A DNA stretch of 64,000 nt, taken from CADEEN01 sp963706685 (GTDB lineage: Bacteria > Pseudomonadota > Gammaproteobacteria > Burkholderiales > Burkholderiaceae_C). The translations under genes and the position numbers were made by a program. Every line of letters begins with the position of its first letter. The first letter of the stretch is position 1. Positions 37,266 through 47,215 of this stretch are shown one piece after another. The notes under the pieces were generated by a model. It saw only the letters and a program-made list of their open reading frames with translations. It was not told where the DNA came from and ran no database searches. Location: NCBI GenBank assembly GCA_963706685.1, contig CAVPMY010000005.1, positions 953,648 to 1,017,647 of the forward strand, written 5' to 3'.

Positions 37266-38219
37266 ATGAAAAGGATTCAAACACTTTTATTGTTTGTCGC
37301 TGTGCTGAGCATAGTGGCAAGCGCACAGACACAGCTTGAAAACCCGGGTTTTGAACTCTGGGAAGATATTCTTGCAAGTGGAAGCGACACCATTCGCGAA
37401 CCCGTGGACTGGAGTTCCCTTAAAACATCTGATGATCCCAATTTAAGCACTTTATCACCAGTTGTGTGCAAAAGAAGCAGTGATGCACATAGTGGAGCAC
37501 ACTCAATACAGCTTACCAATGTACAATCGTTTATAGTGGCTAACGGAGTTGCAACAAACGGTCGCTTACATCCCAACATCATTACGGCTGATTCCTATAT
37601 TTACACTGATCCTGAGGACAGCAAGTGGCACACTGCCTTTACCGGAAGGCCGGATAGTATTGCCGGGTGGATCAAGTATACACCGCAAGGGGAGGATAAC
37701 CTGCAGGTCCAGGTCATCCTTCACCAGGGTTTTGGGAAAAGACCCGATCCCGATCCCGCAGTGAACTGGATTGCCGAGGCCATGTATGACTCACCTGTTC
37801 ATACGCAAAATGAATGGGTTCGCTTCAGCACACCCTTCATCTATAACAATGAAAGCACACCCGAATTTGTAATGGTTGTATTGAATTCTGGCAATGGGTA
37901 TTCTCCTGTAGCTGGAAGTATATTGCTCGTGGATGACCTGGAGATGATATACAATTCACCGCAGTCCACTTTAGAAAGGCTGAAGCAAACCGAGGGGCAT
38001 ATTTATGCTGTCGATAAGGGCAGGCTGGTTCTGAAGGGAATGGATCACACGCTGTTCCAATCCATCAATATTTTCGATGTTTCCGGAAAACTGCTCTGGT
38101 CCGCCGGGCTTTGGTCGGATCAGGTGGATATTGCGCCTGCAAATTTAGGGAAAGGTCTATTCATTGTCAAGCTGTCGGGCATGCAAACAATTTATACACA
38201 GAAGGTTTTGCTGCGCTGA
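37266..38219 (+). CDS. Secreted protein with T9SS sorting domain, PCMD-like
   Basis: A 317-residue secreted protein: signal peptide MKRIQTLLLFVAVLSIVAS, then LENPGFELWED and PVDWSS, which resemble the putative carbohydrate metabolism domain (PCMD) of Bacteroidetes. The last 80 residues (INIFDVSGKLLWSAG, then GKGLFIVKLSG, ending QKVLLR) match the type IX secretion C-terminal signal. It is probably exported across the outer membrane. It precedes the TonB-receptor gene by 16 bp. Confidence 0.7.
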   Translation: MKRIQTLLLFVAVLSIVASAQTQLENPGFELWEDILASGSDTIREPVDWSSLKTSDDPNLSTLSPVVCKRSSDAHSGAHSIQLTNVQSFIVANGVATNGRLHPNIITADSYIYTDPEDSKWHTAFTGRPDSIAGWIKYTPQGEDNLQVQVILHQGFGKRPDPDPAVNWIAEAMYDSPVHTQNEWVRFSTPFIYNNESTPEFVMVVLNSGNGYSPVAGSILLVDDLEMIYNSPQSTLERLKQTEGHIYAVDKGRLVLKGMDHTLFQSINIFDVSGKLLWSAGLWSDQVDIAPANLGKGLFIVKLSGMQTIYTQKVLLR

Positions 38220-38235
38220 ACCATTCAAACCGGGC

Positions 38236-40662
38236 ATGAAATATCTGTATCTGCTTGTAATATTTTGTTTTTTTCTTTTATTGCCGCCCGCCCCTCTGCA
38301 GGCTCAGCATAAAGCAGTTTTCAGGGGAGTGATTACTGATGCCTCAAACGGAAGCCCTCTGGTGGCAGCAAGTGTAAAGGTTAAAAAGGATTTTTCCACC
38401 GGTACCATATCGGACCAGGAGGGACGATTTTCCCTTCACTTGATCCGGGCACCTATACCTTTGTCATTTCATTTGTCGGTATGGAATCGGAATTAATCAC
38501 CCTTAACCTGGAACCGGGAGAAACCATTGAAAAAGATTTCCAGCTCGTACCTCTCTGGCAGGAACTTGATGAGGTGGAGGTAAGGGTAAGCAAATTTGAA
38601 AGACCCATTGAAGAGATCACCGTATCCATGCAGGTGCTGAAGCCGATCCTTATGGAGAATAAAAATACACGAAACATTACAACGGTGCTCGACCTGACCC
38701 CGGACTGAATATAATGGATAATGAACCACAGATCAGGGGCGGCAGCGGTTTCACCTTCGGCGTCGGCAGCAAGGTGGCCGTACTGATCGATGATATGCCC
38801 ATGATCTCAGGGGATGCCGGAAGACCTTACTGGGATCTTATCCCGGTTGAAAATATTGAACACATCGAGGTGATCAAAGGAGCATCCAGTGTTTTATCAG
38901 GAACTTCGGCACTGAGCGGAGCCATTCATATCATGACCGCCTCACCAAAGTCAGAGCCCTATACCAAGTTAACCGCTTACACGGGCTTGTATTCCGCCCC
39001 AAAGGATCCTTCCATGAAATGGTGGAGTGATTACTCCCTATATTACCGGATTCAGTTTTCTGCATTCCAAAAAATACGGGATCATCGACCTGGTTATCGG
39101 TGGAAATGCCGACTGGGATCATGGTTATCTGGGTGCTCCGGAGCCCGGACCACTGGTGACAGATACCATTTCCGACTTCACCGACAGGCAAATGAGAAGT
39201 CAGAAATACCGGTTTAATTTCAGCCTCAAGAAACATTCACAAAAATATCAGGGATTGAATTACGGGATAAATGGCAATTTCATGCAGTCATGCAGCACCC
39301 ATGACCCTGGCCTGGCTCAATGATTCGACCGGTTTTTACAGGGCTTATCCCGGGAGCGGTCTACCTGCAGGATCAGTTTATTTTCTACCTGGATCCTTTT
39401 CTGAACATCTATTCGGGAGATGGAACCAGGCACAGCATTAAGGCCAGGGTGCTTCACAACGGATCCGATATGACCAACAACCAGTCGGTGAACAGTACCC
39501 TGATCTATACCGATTACCATGTTTAAACGCTCCTATGAATTTATCAAGGGATTTGAGCTGATCGGGGGATTGTCCTGGCCACAGGCCATGGTTACTGCCG
39601 ACTATGTATAAAAGTTCCGGATCGGCATTACAACAGCAGTTTAATATATCGGCCTATGTGCAGGCCGAAAACGAAGTTTAAAGACATCGTTAACACTTCG
39701 GTTGGAGTAAGGGGTGAGTATTTTCAGCTGAATGATTCCATTTCGGCCCTGAAACCCATTTTCAGGGCAGGCATTAATTTCAAACTTTATCCGGGCTACT
39801 TTTCTAAGGTTGTCCTATGGTCAGGGATTCCGGTTCCCAAGTATTACAGAACGCTATATTAAAACTTCGGCCGGCAGTTTTGCGGTTTTCGACAATCCGA
39901 TCCCTTCAGCCGGAAAGCAGCTGGAATGTGGAGATGGGATTAAAGCAAATGTTCAAGTTCAGGAACTATTTCGGATACCTCGATCTGGCGGCCTTTATTC
40001 AGGAGTATTCCAATACCATTGAATACCTGTTTGGATTCTGGGATCCCTCATTTGCCATTGCCGGATTTAAGTTCCAGAACACGGGAGAGTCAAGGGTATC
40101 GGGTATTGGATCTATCCCTTACCGGTTCAGGAAAGATCGGGAAGAAACTCAGGTTTCAGAACAATGGCCGGTTACAACTATATCCTGCCCAAAACGCTGG
40201 ATCCCTGATTATGTTTTTGCCACGGATGCCAGGAATATCGACTACAGTTCCAATCCACCAGCATTGATCCTCCAGAAAACATCCTGAAATACAGATTCCT
40301 GCATACCTTTAAAGCTGACCTGGAATTTTACACAAAACTATTTCCAGTGGGAACCAGCATCAAGTATTTCAGCAGATTGTGAACCTCGACAAGGCCATTG
40401 CTGATTTTGAAAATGCGACCTTCAGTGCGGGAGGGACCCTCCAGCCCATTCTTTATATGGATTATTTCAATAACCACAACAATGGACAATACCATCATGG
40501 ACCTGAGGATAAGCTTAGAGTTTGCGAAAAGGCATAAAATATCTCTTATCTAGCAATAATTTGCTGAATCGCATGGTATTCTTAAGGCCCCTAAAAGCCG
40601 AACAAATGCGATCGATCATGTTGCAATATGTCCTGAAACTGGGAGCTGATTCCAATAAATGA
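38236..40662 (+). pseudogene. TonB-dependent receptor, heavily frameshifted
   Basis: An outer-membrane nutrient receptor. The order of recognisable parts is intact: a signal peptide (MKYLYLLVIFCFFLLLPPAP), a carboxypeptidase-like domain (GVITDASNGSPLVAASVKV), the plug (QIRGGSGFTFGVGSKVAVLI, then DVIKGASSVLSG-type text), beta-barrel strands and a C-terminal strand near MLQYVLKLGADSNK. It is spread over all three frames with at least eight shifts (about 38,450, 38,700, 39,050, 39,310, 39,530, 39,640, 39,820, 40,280). The density and one-base nature suggest poor base calling; true decay is possible. Its neighbours are glycosidases, so a glycan substrate is plausible. Confidence 0.8.
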
Positions 40663-40692
40663 TTGCTTTAGATCTTCTAAAAACCACACCCC

Positions 40693-43146
40693 ATGATTGA
40701 ATTTTTAAAATTTCGCTTAACAGGCATGGTCCTGTTACTGGGCACGGTTTTTGCCTGTACTCCGGCATCAGAATACCGCCTTTCCCGTAATCAGGATTTT
40801 AACGAGGGATGGCTAACCAGGATGGGTGATATTGAAGGTGCTGAAGCTGAAATATTTGATGATTCATCCTGGAAGACCGTGCACCTGCCCCATGACTGGG
40901 GCATAGCATCCTATGATGTTCAGGACAGCCTCCATTTTGGTCCCCATTTCAAATACCAGGCCGGAGGGGGCGATGTGGGCTTTCTGCGTGATGGAATCTC
41001 CTGGTACAGGAAAGGTTTTACGCTTCCCCGATTAAAAAAGGACCAGCAGGTTTTCATTCATTTTGACGGTGTTCAATCCATGAGCACTTGCTGGCTTAAT
41101 GGCCATCTGCTTGGGGAACACAGCTATGGCTATACCCCTTTCCATTTCAATATTACGCCCTTCCTCAATCCGGGAGGCACCCAAAACATCCTTGCAGTCA
41201 GGGCGGAGAATCCGGGTGAAAACTCAAGGTGGTATGCAGGATGTGGCATTTATCGGCAGGTCAGAATTTCTCTTTTAAACCCTGTATCGGCAGATATATG
41301 GGGAACCCATATTTCCACTCCCATGGTAAGCACTGAAAAGGCACTGGTTAAAATAGATTTGAGTATACATAATTACTCCGATGAAGCCCGAAATGCCAGT
41401 TATCGTGCCAGCATAAGCGGGCCCGGGCGAAGTATGGATGATTTAGACTGGCAGGAGATAAATATCCCTGCCGGAGCATCAGTCCAGGTGAGCATGGCAA
41501 AGGAAATCACCAGTCCCCTGCTCTGGTCACCCGGTCATCCCGATCTTTATACAGCCCATATTGAAATAGAGGATGAAACAAAACGGCCTGACAGCTTCGA
41601 CCAGCGCTTTGGTATCAGAAGCATCAGCTACGACGCCGAAAAAGGTTTTCTGCTTAATGGAGCATCCTTTTTACTCAAAGGTGCCAACATGCACCATGAC
41701 AACGGCCTCCTGGGCGCTTCAGCATTTAAAGACGCCGAATACAGAAGGGTTCGCCTGATGAAAGAGAAGGGATTTAATGCCATCCGGACCGCACATAATC
41801 CCCCCTCAGAATTTTTCCTGGATGCCTGTGACGAAATGGGCATGCTGGTCATCGATGAAATCTTCGATGCCTGGGCTACAGCCAAAAGGAAGAACGATTA
41901 CCATGTGCATTTTCAAAAGAACTGGAATAAAGATTTGCATGCAATGATCCAGCGCGATAAAAACCACCCCTCCGTGATTATGTGGAGCATTGGAAATGAA
42001 GTACCGGAAAGGGCCTCGGTTGCAGGTCTGAAAATTACAGAGGACATGATTGCCGAGGTAAAAAAGCTTGATCCCGGCAGGCCGGTCACCGAGTCCATCT
42101 GCAATTTCTGGGATAATCCCGGCATGACCTGGCCGGATGCCAAGCCAGCCTTTGAACTCCTTGATGTGAGTGGATATAACTACGAATGGAGCAAGTATGA
42201 AAAAGATCATCAGGATTATCCTGACCGTGTGATGTATGGTTCGGAAACTTTTCCCCTGGAGGCCTGGGAGAACTGGAATCAGGCCCTGAAGCATCCCTGG
42301 GTCATTGGAGGTTTTGTTTGGACCGCCATGGATTATATAGGCGAAGCCGGCATTGGTAACTCAGGTCACATCGACCCGGAAGAAAGCAGCGGGCCAAAAA
42401 CAGAATGGCCCTGGTATTTGGCCTGGTGCGGTGATATCGACATCCTGGGCAATAAAAAGCCCCAATCCTATTACAGGGATGTGGTCTGGGGGAACAGTCA
42501 CCTTGAAATGATGGTACATGCCCCTGTCCCGGCAGGACAAAAGGAATTTGTGAGCCGCTGGGGCTGGCCCGATGAGCTGAACAGCTGGACCTGGCCGGGG
42601 GCAGAAGGAAAAGAACTGGAAGTCAGGGTTTTTACGAACTATTCCAGCCTGGTGCTCATGCTGAACGGTGAGGAAATCGGGCGTAAAAAAATGAGCCCCG
42701 AAGATAAGATCACGGCTGTATTCAAAATCCCCTATATCCCTGGTGAACTTAAGGTGATTGCCTATGAACAGGACCGGGCCATGGACAGTCTATCCCTCAG
42801 TACCGCAGGAAAGACCGACCACATCCTGCTGCAAGCAGAACGCACGATTGTCAGTGCCGAAAATGGGGAGCTGATCTATGTCCGGGTAGTAGCGCTGGAT
42901 GAAAATGGGAACTGGGTCCCCAACGATGTTTCCTCACTGCAGGTGGAGGTATCAGGACCGGGTGAACTCCTGGCAGCCGGAAACGGATCACCCTGGATCC
43001 AGGGCAGCTTTACCGACGAGCTCTTTGAACTCTTCCGGGGAAGGGGCCAGGTCATCATCAGGCCCCTGGGCACTCCTGGTGAGCTTGGGATAAAGGTCGC
43101 CGGCAAGGGAATTCCCGGCAATGATATTAAAGTCAGCGTAGAATAA
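40693..43146 (+). CDS. GH2 glycosidase (beta-galactosidase-like), lipoprotein
   Basis: An 817-residue GH2 enzyme. Lipoprotein signal MVLLLGTVFAC places it on the cell surface or in the periplasm. N-terminal sugar-binding domain contains HLPHDWGIASYD and WYRKGFTLP; the catalytic barrel has IRTAHNPPSEFFLDACDEMG, acid/base Glu in MWSIGNEVPE and nucleophile Glu in MYGSETFPLE. C-terminal beta domains follow. The reading frame is intact. Convergent with GH43, 15 bp apart. Galactosidase is likely but other GH2 activities such as mannosidase or glucuronidase are possible. Confidence 0.9.
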   Translation: MIEFLKFRLTGMVLLLGTVFACTPASEYRLSRNQDFNEGWLTRMGDIEGAEAEIFDDSSWKTVHLPHDWGIASYDVQDSLHFGPHFKYQAGGGDVGFLRDGISWYRKGFTLPRLKKDQQVFIHFDGVQSMSTCWLNGHLLGEHSYGYTPFHFNITPFLNPGGTQNILAVRAENPGENSRWYAGCGIYRQVRISLLNPVSADIWGTHISTPMVSTEKALVKIDLSIHNYSDEARNASYRASISGPGRSMDDLDWQEINIPAGASVQVSMAKEITSPLLWSPGHPDLYTAHIEIEDETKRPDSFDQRFGIRSISYDAEKGFLLNGASFLLKGANMHHDNGLLGASAFKDAEYRRVRLMKEKGFNAIRTAHNPPSEFFLDACDEMGMLVIDEIFDAWATAKRKNDYHVHFQKNWNKDLHAMIQRDKNHPSVIMWSIGNEVPERASVAGLKITEDMIAEVKKLDPGRPVTESICNFWDNPGMTWPDAKPAFELLDVSGYNYEWSKYEKDHQDYPDRVMYGSETFPLEAWENWNQALKHPWVIGGFVWTAMDYIGEAGIGNSGHIDPEESSGPKTEWPWYLAWCGDIDILGNKKPQSYYRDVVWGNSHLEMMVHAPVPAGQKEFVSRWGWPDELNSWTWPGAEGKELEVRVFTNYSSLVLMLNGEEIGRKKMSPEDKITAVFKIPYIPGELKVIAYEQDRAMDSLSLSTAGKTDHILLQAERTIVSAENGELIYVRVVALDENGNWVPNDVSSLQVEVSGPGELLAAGNGSPWIQGSFTDELFELFRGRGQVIIRPLGTPGELGIKVAGKGIPGNDIKVSVE

Positions 43147-43161
43147 TCTGGATATCCAGGC

Positions 43162-44793
43162 TTAATTTACCGGAGGGGCATCTACCCTGTATTCAAACCA
43201 ATCGTAATCGGCAGGAGCACTGGATTTCTGACCATTCCCCGTGGCATAGAGTCCCACATATACTCCTGTAAAGAAGCCCACAGTTTCAGTGGCAAGGAAT
43301 TTGGAATCCACTGTTTCAATATCCACATAGGCATCGTCCCCCTGTGCATATGAAAAGGTGAAAGTTGATTTTCTACCTGTAACCCTCAGGTTCACCGGTC
43401 CCGGTTTTAGCTCAATCGCTTCAGACTGATAAAGGGTCTGTCCAAATTGTAGTTTTACGACCAGATATCTATCCCCGTTCATTTCACGAATCATGATATC
43501 AAAATGAGAACCATTGTTAAGCAGGGTCATTCCTGCCTCTTCATTTTCATTCTTTGGATCAAACTCAAGCCGGGTGGTCGCAGTGAAATAGAAATCCTTC
43601 AGCCTTCTTCCCACGAAAGTGGATGTGGATCGTGTCCCCAGAACTTCTGAATCCCCTTTCAGGCGTAAAAATCCCTTTCGTTCCGTCAGAGAATAATTGT
43701 CCTCCTCGGGAATCTGCACATGGTTCCAGTCAAGATCAAGTTCTTTTGAATCGAACTCAATGCGCACTGGTTTTTCCGGAAAAGGTTTTAAAGGAAGGGT
43801 TGGGCAGGTCATATCCACAGTGACCGTTCCGTTGCCATTCACCACCGGCCAGCCATTTTTTGGCCAGCTTACCGGAGCAAGGCAGGTTTCCCTTCCCAGG
43901 ATGTGATGCGCTTTATCTGATACAGTCCGGTAGCCATGGAAAACCATCCACCAGGAATCATCGTGGGCCTGTATGATGTCAGCATGACCAACACCCTGAA
44001 TGGGATTTCCCTGGCCTGCGGCATTGGCATGAGTAAGGATGGGATTGGCCGGGTTATCCGTATAGGGTCCCCATACACTGTGACTCCGGGCTATGGTTTC
44101 CGAATGTGCTTCTTCCGTTCCGCCTTCGGCTCCCATCAAATAATAATATCCGTCTTTCTTATAAATGTGTGGTCCCTCTGCCCACCTTCCGCCGGTTCCA
44201 TTCCAGACCTTCCTTCCCTCACTTAACAATTCACCTGTTTCCAGCTCTATCTCATACAAGATAAAAGGGGAGGAAATCACATAGGATTTGCCATCATCAT
44301 CAAAGAAAAGATCGGGATCAATCCCCGGAATATCGATAAATATTGGATCAGACCAGGGCCCGGCAGGATTTTTGGCGCTCACATAGAAATTGCCTGAGCG
44401 CCCTGTCAGGTTGGTGGTAATCATATAAAATAATCCCTCGTGATGGCGGAGCGTGGCGGCAAATATGTTCACACCATCGGGTAATTGCTCTTTCCTGTGA
44501 ATGCAGTGCCCGATTTGCTCCCAGTTGACCAGGTCTCTGCTATGAAAAACGGGCACTCCGGGAAAGTATTCAAAAGTGCTTGTGATTAAGTAATAATCTT
44601 CCTCTACCCTGCAAACACTTGGGTCAGAATAAAATCCAGGAATCACAGGGTTATGGTAGGTAATTTTTGCTTCCGGATCAGGCTTAGCAGCAAAGGGATT
44701 CCTATGTGAAAGCTCACCGGATTGAGCTGAAGCTTCCTGTACAAACGCAGCAACAAGAACGAAACATATTAAAAGGATGCAGTTATTTCTCAT
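43162..44793 (-). CDS. GH43 beta-xylosidase / arabinofuranosidase-like
   Basis: A 543-residue secreted glycosidase; signal peptide MRNNCILLICFVLVAAFV with start at 44,793. GH43 five-blade motifs: ITYHNPVIPGFYSDPSVCRV (catalytic base Asp), GIDPDLFFDDDGKSY (pKa Asp) and RWAEGPHIYKKDGYYYL (acid Glu). The C-terminal domain (about residues 335-540) is a beta-sandwich of the GH43_C2 kind. Acts on xylo- or arabino-oligosaccharides. Frame intact. Confidence 0.9.
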   Translation of the reverse strand: MRNNCILLICFVLVAAFVQEASAQSGELSHRNPFAAKPDPEAKITYHNPVIPGFYSDPSVCRVEEDYYLITSTFEYFPGVPVFHSRDLVNWEQIGHCIHRKEQLPDGVNIFAATLRHHEGLFYMITTNLTGRSGNFYVSAKNPAGPWSDPIFIDIPGIDPDLFFDDDGKSYVISSPFILYEIELETGELLSEGRKVWNGTGGRWAEGPHIYKKDGYYYLMGAEGGTEEAHSETIARSHSVWGPYTDNPANPILTHANAAGQGNPIQGVGHADIIQAHDDSWWMVFHGYRTVSDKAHHILGRETCLAPVSWPKNGWPVVNGNGTVTVDMTCPTLPLKPFPEKPVRIEFDSKELDLDWNHVQIPEEDNYSLTERKGFLRLKGDSEVLGTRSTSTFVGRRLKDFYFTATTRLEFDPKNENEEAGMTLLNNGSHFDIMIREMNGDRYLVVKLQFGQTLYQSEAIELKPGPVNLRVTGRKSTFTFSYAQGDDAYVDIETVDSKFLATETVGFFTGVYVGLYATGNGQKSSAPADYDWFEYRVDAPPVN

Positions 44794-44939
44794 TATAAAT
44801 ATTTTAGGGCATGTAAGCATTATTCAAAAATAACAAAAGAACTGAATCTCTGTTTGTGACAGATTTTTGATTTCCATGCAATCAATCTGTGATACATATC
44901 CTGGAACTTGGCTATCGATTCACCAATACATTAAATACC

Positions 44940-46241
44940 ATGAAAAACATCAAATTGAAAATGCTCATTGCCCTGGCACCTCTTCTTCTGGTGCAATGCG
45001 AAAAAGACGAGCTGCTGAAAGAAGAACCCGCCAACAATTCTTTTGAGAAAGCAGCGAAATCCGGAACGGTTTTCTCAGTAACCATAGAAAATGTATCCAC
45101 AGTCTATGATTACTTCCAGGCTGGCGCACAATTCATTCCTGATGGGGCAAACTCCCCGGGACCTGCACATCCTGGTCAATCCTTCACCCTCAAGTTCCAT
45201 GCAGGGAAAGGGCACCGCTTATCTTTCGCCACCATGTACGGTGCCTCCAACGACCTTTTCTATGGCCCGTCAGATGAAGGAATCTCCCTATTCACCGGGA
45301 ATACCCCCCTAACAGGCGACATCACTGGTCTGATCAGCCTGTGGGATGCGGGAACCGAGGTAAACCATGCACCTGGCTCCGGGGAGGACGGAGCTGAAGA
45401 ATCTGTTCCAATAAAAAGTGTAAGGAACACCGATGAGGTAATGGATGGCTTTACATATAATAATGTGGAAGAAAACATTCAGGTGCACCTGAGCTTTGAC
45501 GGGACCAGCCAGTTCACACTTCATATTAAGGTGCTGGAAGGATCAACCACACCCTTATCTCCTGTGGCATGGGTAGTGCACAGTGATGGGCAGCACCCGA
45601 TTTTTATGGCTGGATCCATTGATGCGGGTCGTGGTCTTGAAGACCTCGCTGAAACGGGTAACGCAGCTCCCCTGAGCGACTATCTCGAAATACACAGCGG
45701 ATATGTATCCCCTATAGCACCCGGAGTCTGGGTATTGCACAAAAAGGGGCAAAAGCCCATTTTCCATGAAAACAAGCCGGATTTCGGACAGGGACTTGAA
45801 ATGCTTTCGGAGGTAGGAGACCCTAGCATGCTCTACAATTCACTTATGGGTGAAGGCTTCGCATCGGGGGTTTTCAATGTACCTGACAGAGCATCTGGTC
45901 CGGGACCACTTTTTCCAGGAGATAGCTATACCTTTATGATTGAAGCAACTGTGAGTGATTATCTCAGTTTTGCCTCCATGCTGGGAAAATCAAACGATCT
46001 CTTTTTTGCTACAGGGGAAAAAGGACTCAGGTTATTTGAGGGAACTACCCCTATCGATGGAAATGTTACGGGCCAGGTCATGCTCTGGGATGCTGGTACA
46101 GAAAAGAATGAATATCCCGGAGCAGGCATTCACCAGGGGCCTGGAGGCATTGATGAGACTAAGCCCGTGATGATTGTAAACGACGGATTCCCATGGCCTG
46201 AACCGAACCAGGTGATCAGAGTTAGCATCAATCCCCTGTAG
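44940..46241 (+). CDS. Lipoprotein with two spondin-like domains
   Basis: A 433-residue lipoprotein: signal MKNIKLKMLIALAPLLLVQC. Two copies of the spondin_N-like domain (about residues 40-205 and 290-430) share SNDLFYGPSDEGISLFTGN / SNDLFFATGEKGLRLFEG, and LWDAGTE with following PG. Between them is a segment of two similar stretches (PVAWVVHSDGQHPIF and PGVWVLHKKGQKPIF). Probably surface-exposed; role unknown. The second domain repeat suggests an internal duplication. Confidence 0.75.
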   Translation: MKNIKLKMLIALAPLLLVQCEKDELLKEEPANNSFEKAAKSGTVFSVTIENVSTVYDYFQAGAQFIPDGANSPGPAHPGQSFTLKFHAGKGHRLSFATMYGASNDLFYGPSDEGISLFTGNTPLTGDITGLISLWDAGTEVNHAPGSGEDGAEESVPIKSVRNTDEVMDGFTYNNVEENIQVHLSFDGTSQFTLHIKVLEGSTTPLSPVAWVVHSDGQHPIFMAGSIDAGRGLEDLAETGNAAPLSDYLEIHSGYVSPIAPGVWVLHKKGQKPIFHENKPDFGQGLEMLSEVGDPSMLYNSLMGEGFASGVFNVPDRASGPGPLFPGDSYTFMIEATVSDYLSFASMLGKSNDLFFATGEKGLRLFEGTTPIDGNVTGQVMLWDAGTEKNEYPGAGIHQGPGGIDETKPVMIVNDGFPWPEPNQVIRVSINPL

Positions 46242-46280
46242 GGGGAAATTTCGTTCTGATCTCATTTGTATCATTTGCAA

Positions 46281-46318
46281 AGCCCCCGCAAGACATGGTG
46301 TCTTCGGGGGCTTTTCAT
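46281..46318. terminator. Bidirectional terminator between spondin gene and lasso operon
   Basis: AGCCCCCG..AAGACA / TGTCTT..CGGGGGCT stem-loop with TTTT on the plus side, 40 bp after the spondin stop and facing the end of the lasso operon. Both gene ends converge here, so it can serve both. Confidence 0.75.
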
Positions 46319-46372
46319 ACTGATGTGGGGTTTCCAGGAAACAGTATAAAGTGGAAGGTGGCTCCTGAAATT

Positions 46373-46404
46373 GAAAAAGCCGCGGGGGATCAACTCATCC
46401 CCCC
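46373..46404 (-). terminator. Terminator hairpin overlapping the precursor stop codon
   Basis: On the minus strand GGGGGAT and ATCCCCC (7 bp) enclose a 6-nt loop that contains the stop region of the precursor gene, followed by GCGGCTTTTTC. The G run is also a homopolymer where base errors would alter the last residues of the peptide. Confidence 0.55.
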
Positions 46405-46533
46405 TGTATGCGGACCGTGTGTTACACTTTCATACCATTGCGGTTTGTTTCCACCCAGGGTCTGTGAAAATTTCAGAGTCTCGTATGCCGGCTTTTGCCA
46501 TTCTTTCTTTTCGTCTTCCTCCCTGATCCTCAT
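46390..46533 (-). CDS. Candidate lasso peptide precursor, 47 residues
   Basis: Short ORF whose ATG overlaps the B2 stop (ATGA), the coupling used throughout this operon. Leader (residues 1-26) is MRIREEDEKKEWQ, then KPAYETLKFSQTL; it carries a WQKP motif at 12-15, Leu20 and Thr25. The core starts at Gly27: ring candidates GGNKPQWYE (Gly1 to Glu9) followed by tail SVTHGPHTGGMS. Thr at -2, Gly at +1 and an acidic residue at +9 are hallmarks of lasso precursors, and the C-terminal Ser is the site used by known lasso-peptide kinases. Caveat: a six-G run near the end could contain an indel. Confidence 0.8.
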   Translation of the reverse strand: MRIREEDEKKEWQKPAYETLKFSQTLGGNKPQWYESVTHGPHTGGMS

Positions 46534-46926
46534 GCACCGTTTAACTGACTAAACCCCCTTGAGTTATCCTGATCATACCAGGCATGTGCCAGTAACTCAT
46601 TCTCCGTATTTACACCAAGATAAAGGGGAACGTCAAGCCCCTTTCTTTTAAAGGACAAATGTACTATGATGCTCTCTTTTAAGCAAGTGTGTTTTCCGGG
46701 CATATTTTTAATAACCTTCTGAATAAGTTTTAGTTCGTCCTTGTATGGTATGAAATCAAAGGATAATCCGATCATGCAGGAAAAACTTGTGATAGTATTT
46801 CCTTAAGGGGTAATACCTTATTAAGCAGCTTACCCTTAAGTAGGTAATTATTACAAGAATCACATCTTTTTTCATTTCCCAATTGAGGCGGAAAAAAGAA
46901 TTAAGTACTTTAATGCGTTTTTTCAT
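46530..46926 (-). pseudogene. Lasso peptide B2 protease (transglutaminase-like), one-base frameshift
   Basis: Leader peptidase of lasso biosynthesis. The start at 46,926 (MKKRIKVLNSFFRLNWEMKK) overlaps the pqqD end by 17 bp and gives the usual basic, helical N-terminus (DVILVIITYLRVSCLIRYYP). The catalytic Cys is in KHTCLKESIIVHL, the His in LLAHAWYD and the Asp follows. One extra base at about 46,761 splits the reading between ..HDRII and FDFIPYKDEL; removing it yields 131 residues, a normal B2 size. Followed immediately by the precursor gene. Confidence 0.8.
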
Positions 46927-47215
46927 GGATGATTTGGATTATGTCTTTCTCCACCAGCTCTGTGATAAATGCAAGTGTATCCGCAATGCACACCTGCTTT
47001 TCCACCTTGTAAACCTTACATAATTGATCTGTCAGTTCGCCAAAGGAGCGGGGAGATTGCAATTGTTGCCAGATATAGCTGGCATGACTGTTCAGATTCA
47101 AATACTCTTCGTGTTTTATATTCAGCATTACCACTTCGTCGTCAATCATGGTAAATAACTGATCTGGATTTCGTTGCAGGATAGTATTACTATGGATCGT
47201 ATGTTTTTGTTTCAT
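46910..47215 (-). CDS. PqqD-like leader-binding protein (lasso B1)
   Basis: A 101-residue PqqD-fold protein (RiPP recognition element). It starts MKQKHTIHSNTILQRNPDQL; the pattern DEVVMLNIKHEEYLNLNSHASYIW and SFGELTDQLCKVYKVE is typical, including the beta-strand that carries leader binding. It would bind the precursor leader and deliver it to B2. The ATG overlaps the sulfotransferase stop. Longer than PqqD because of a C-terminal helix. Confidence 0.82.
   Translation of the reverse strand: MKQKHTIHSNTILQRNPDQLFTMIDDEVVMLNIKHEEYLNLNSHASYIWQQLQSPRSFGELTDQLCKVYKVEKQVCIADTLAFITELVEKDIIQIIHEKTH

Noticed and set aside
46295..46552. Plus-strand 85-codon frame opposite the lasso precursor
   Set aside because: It is antisense to the precursor, has no ribosome site and no family features.
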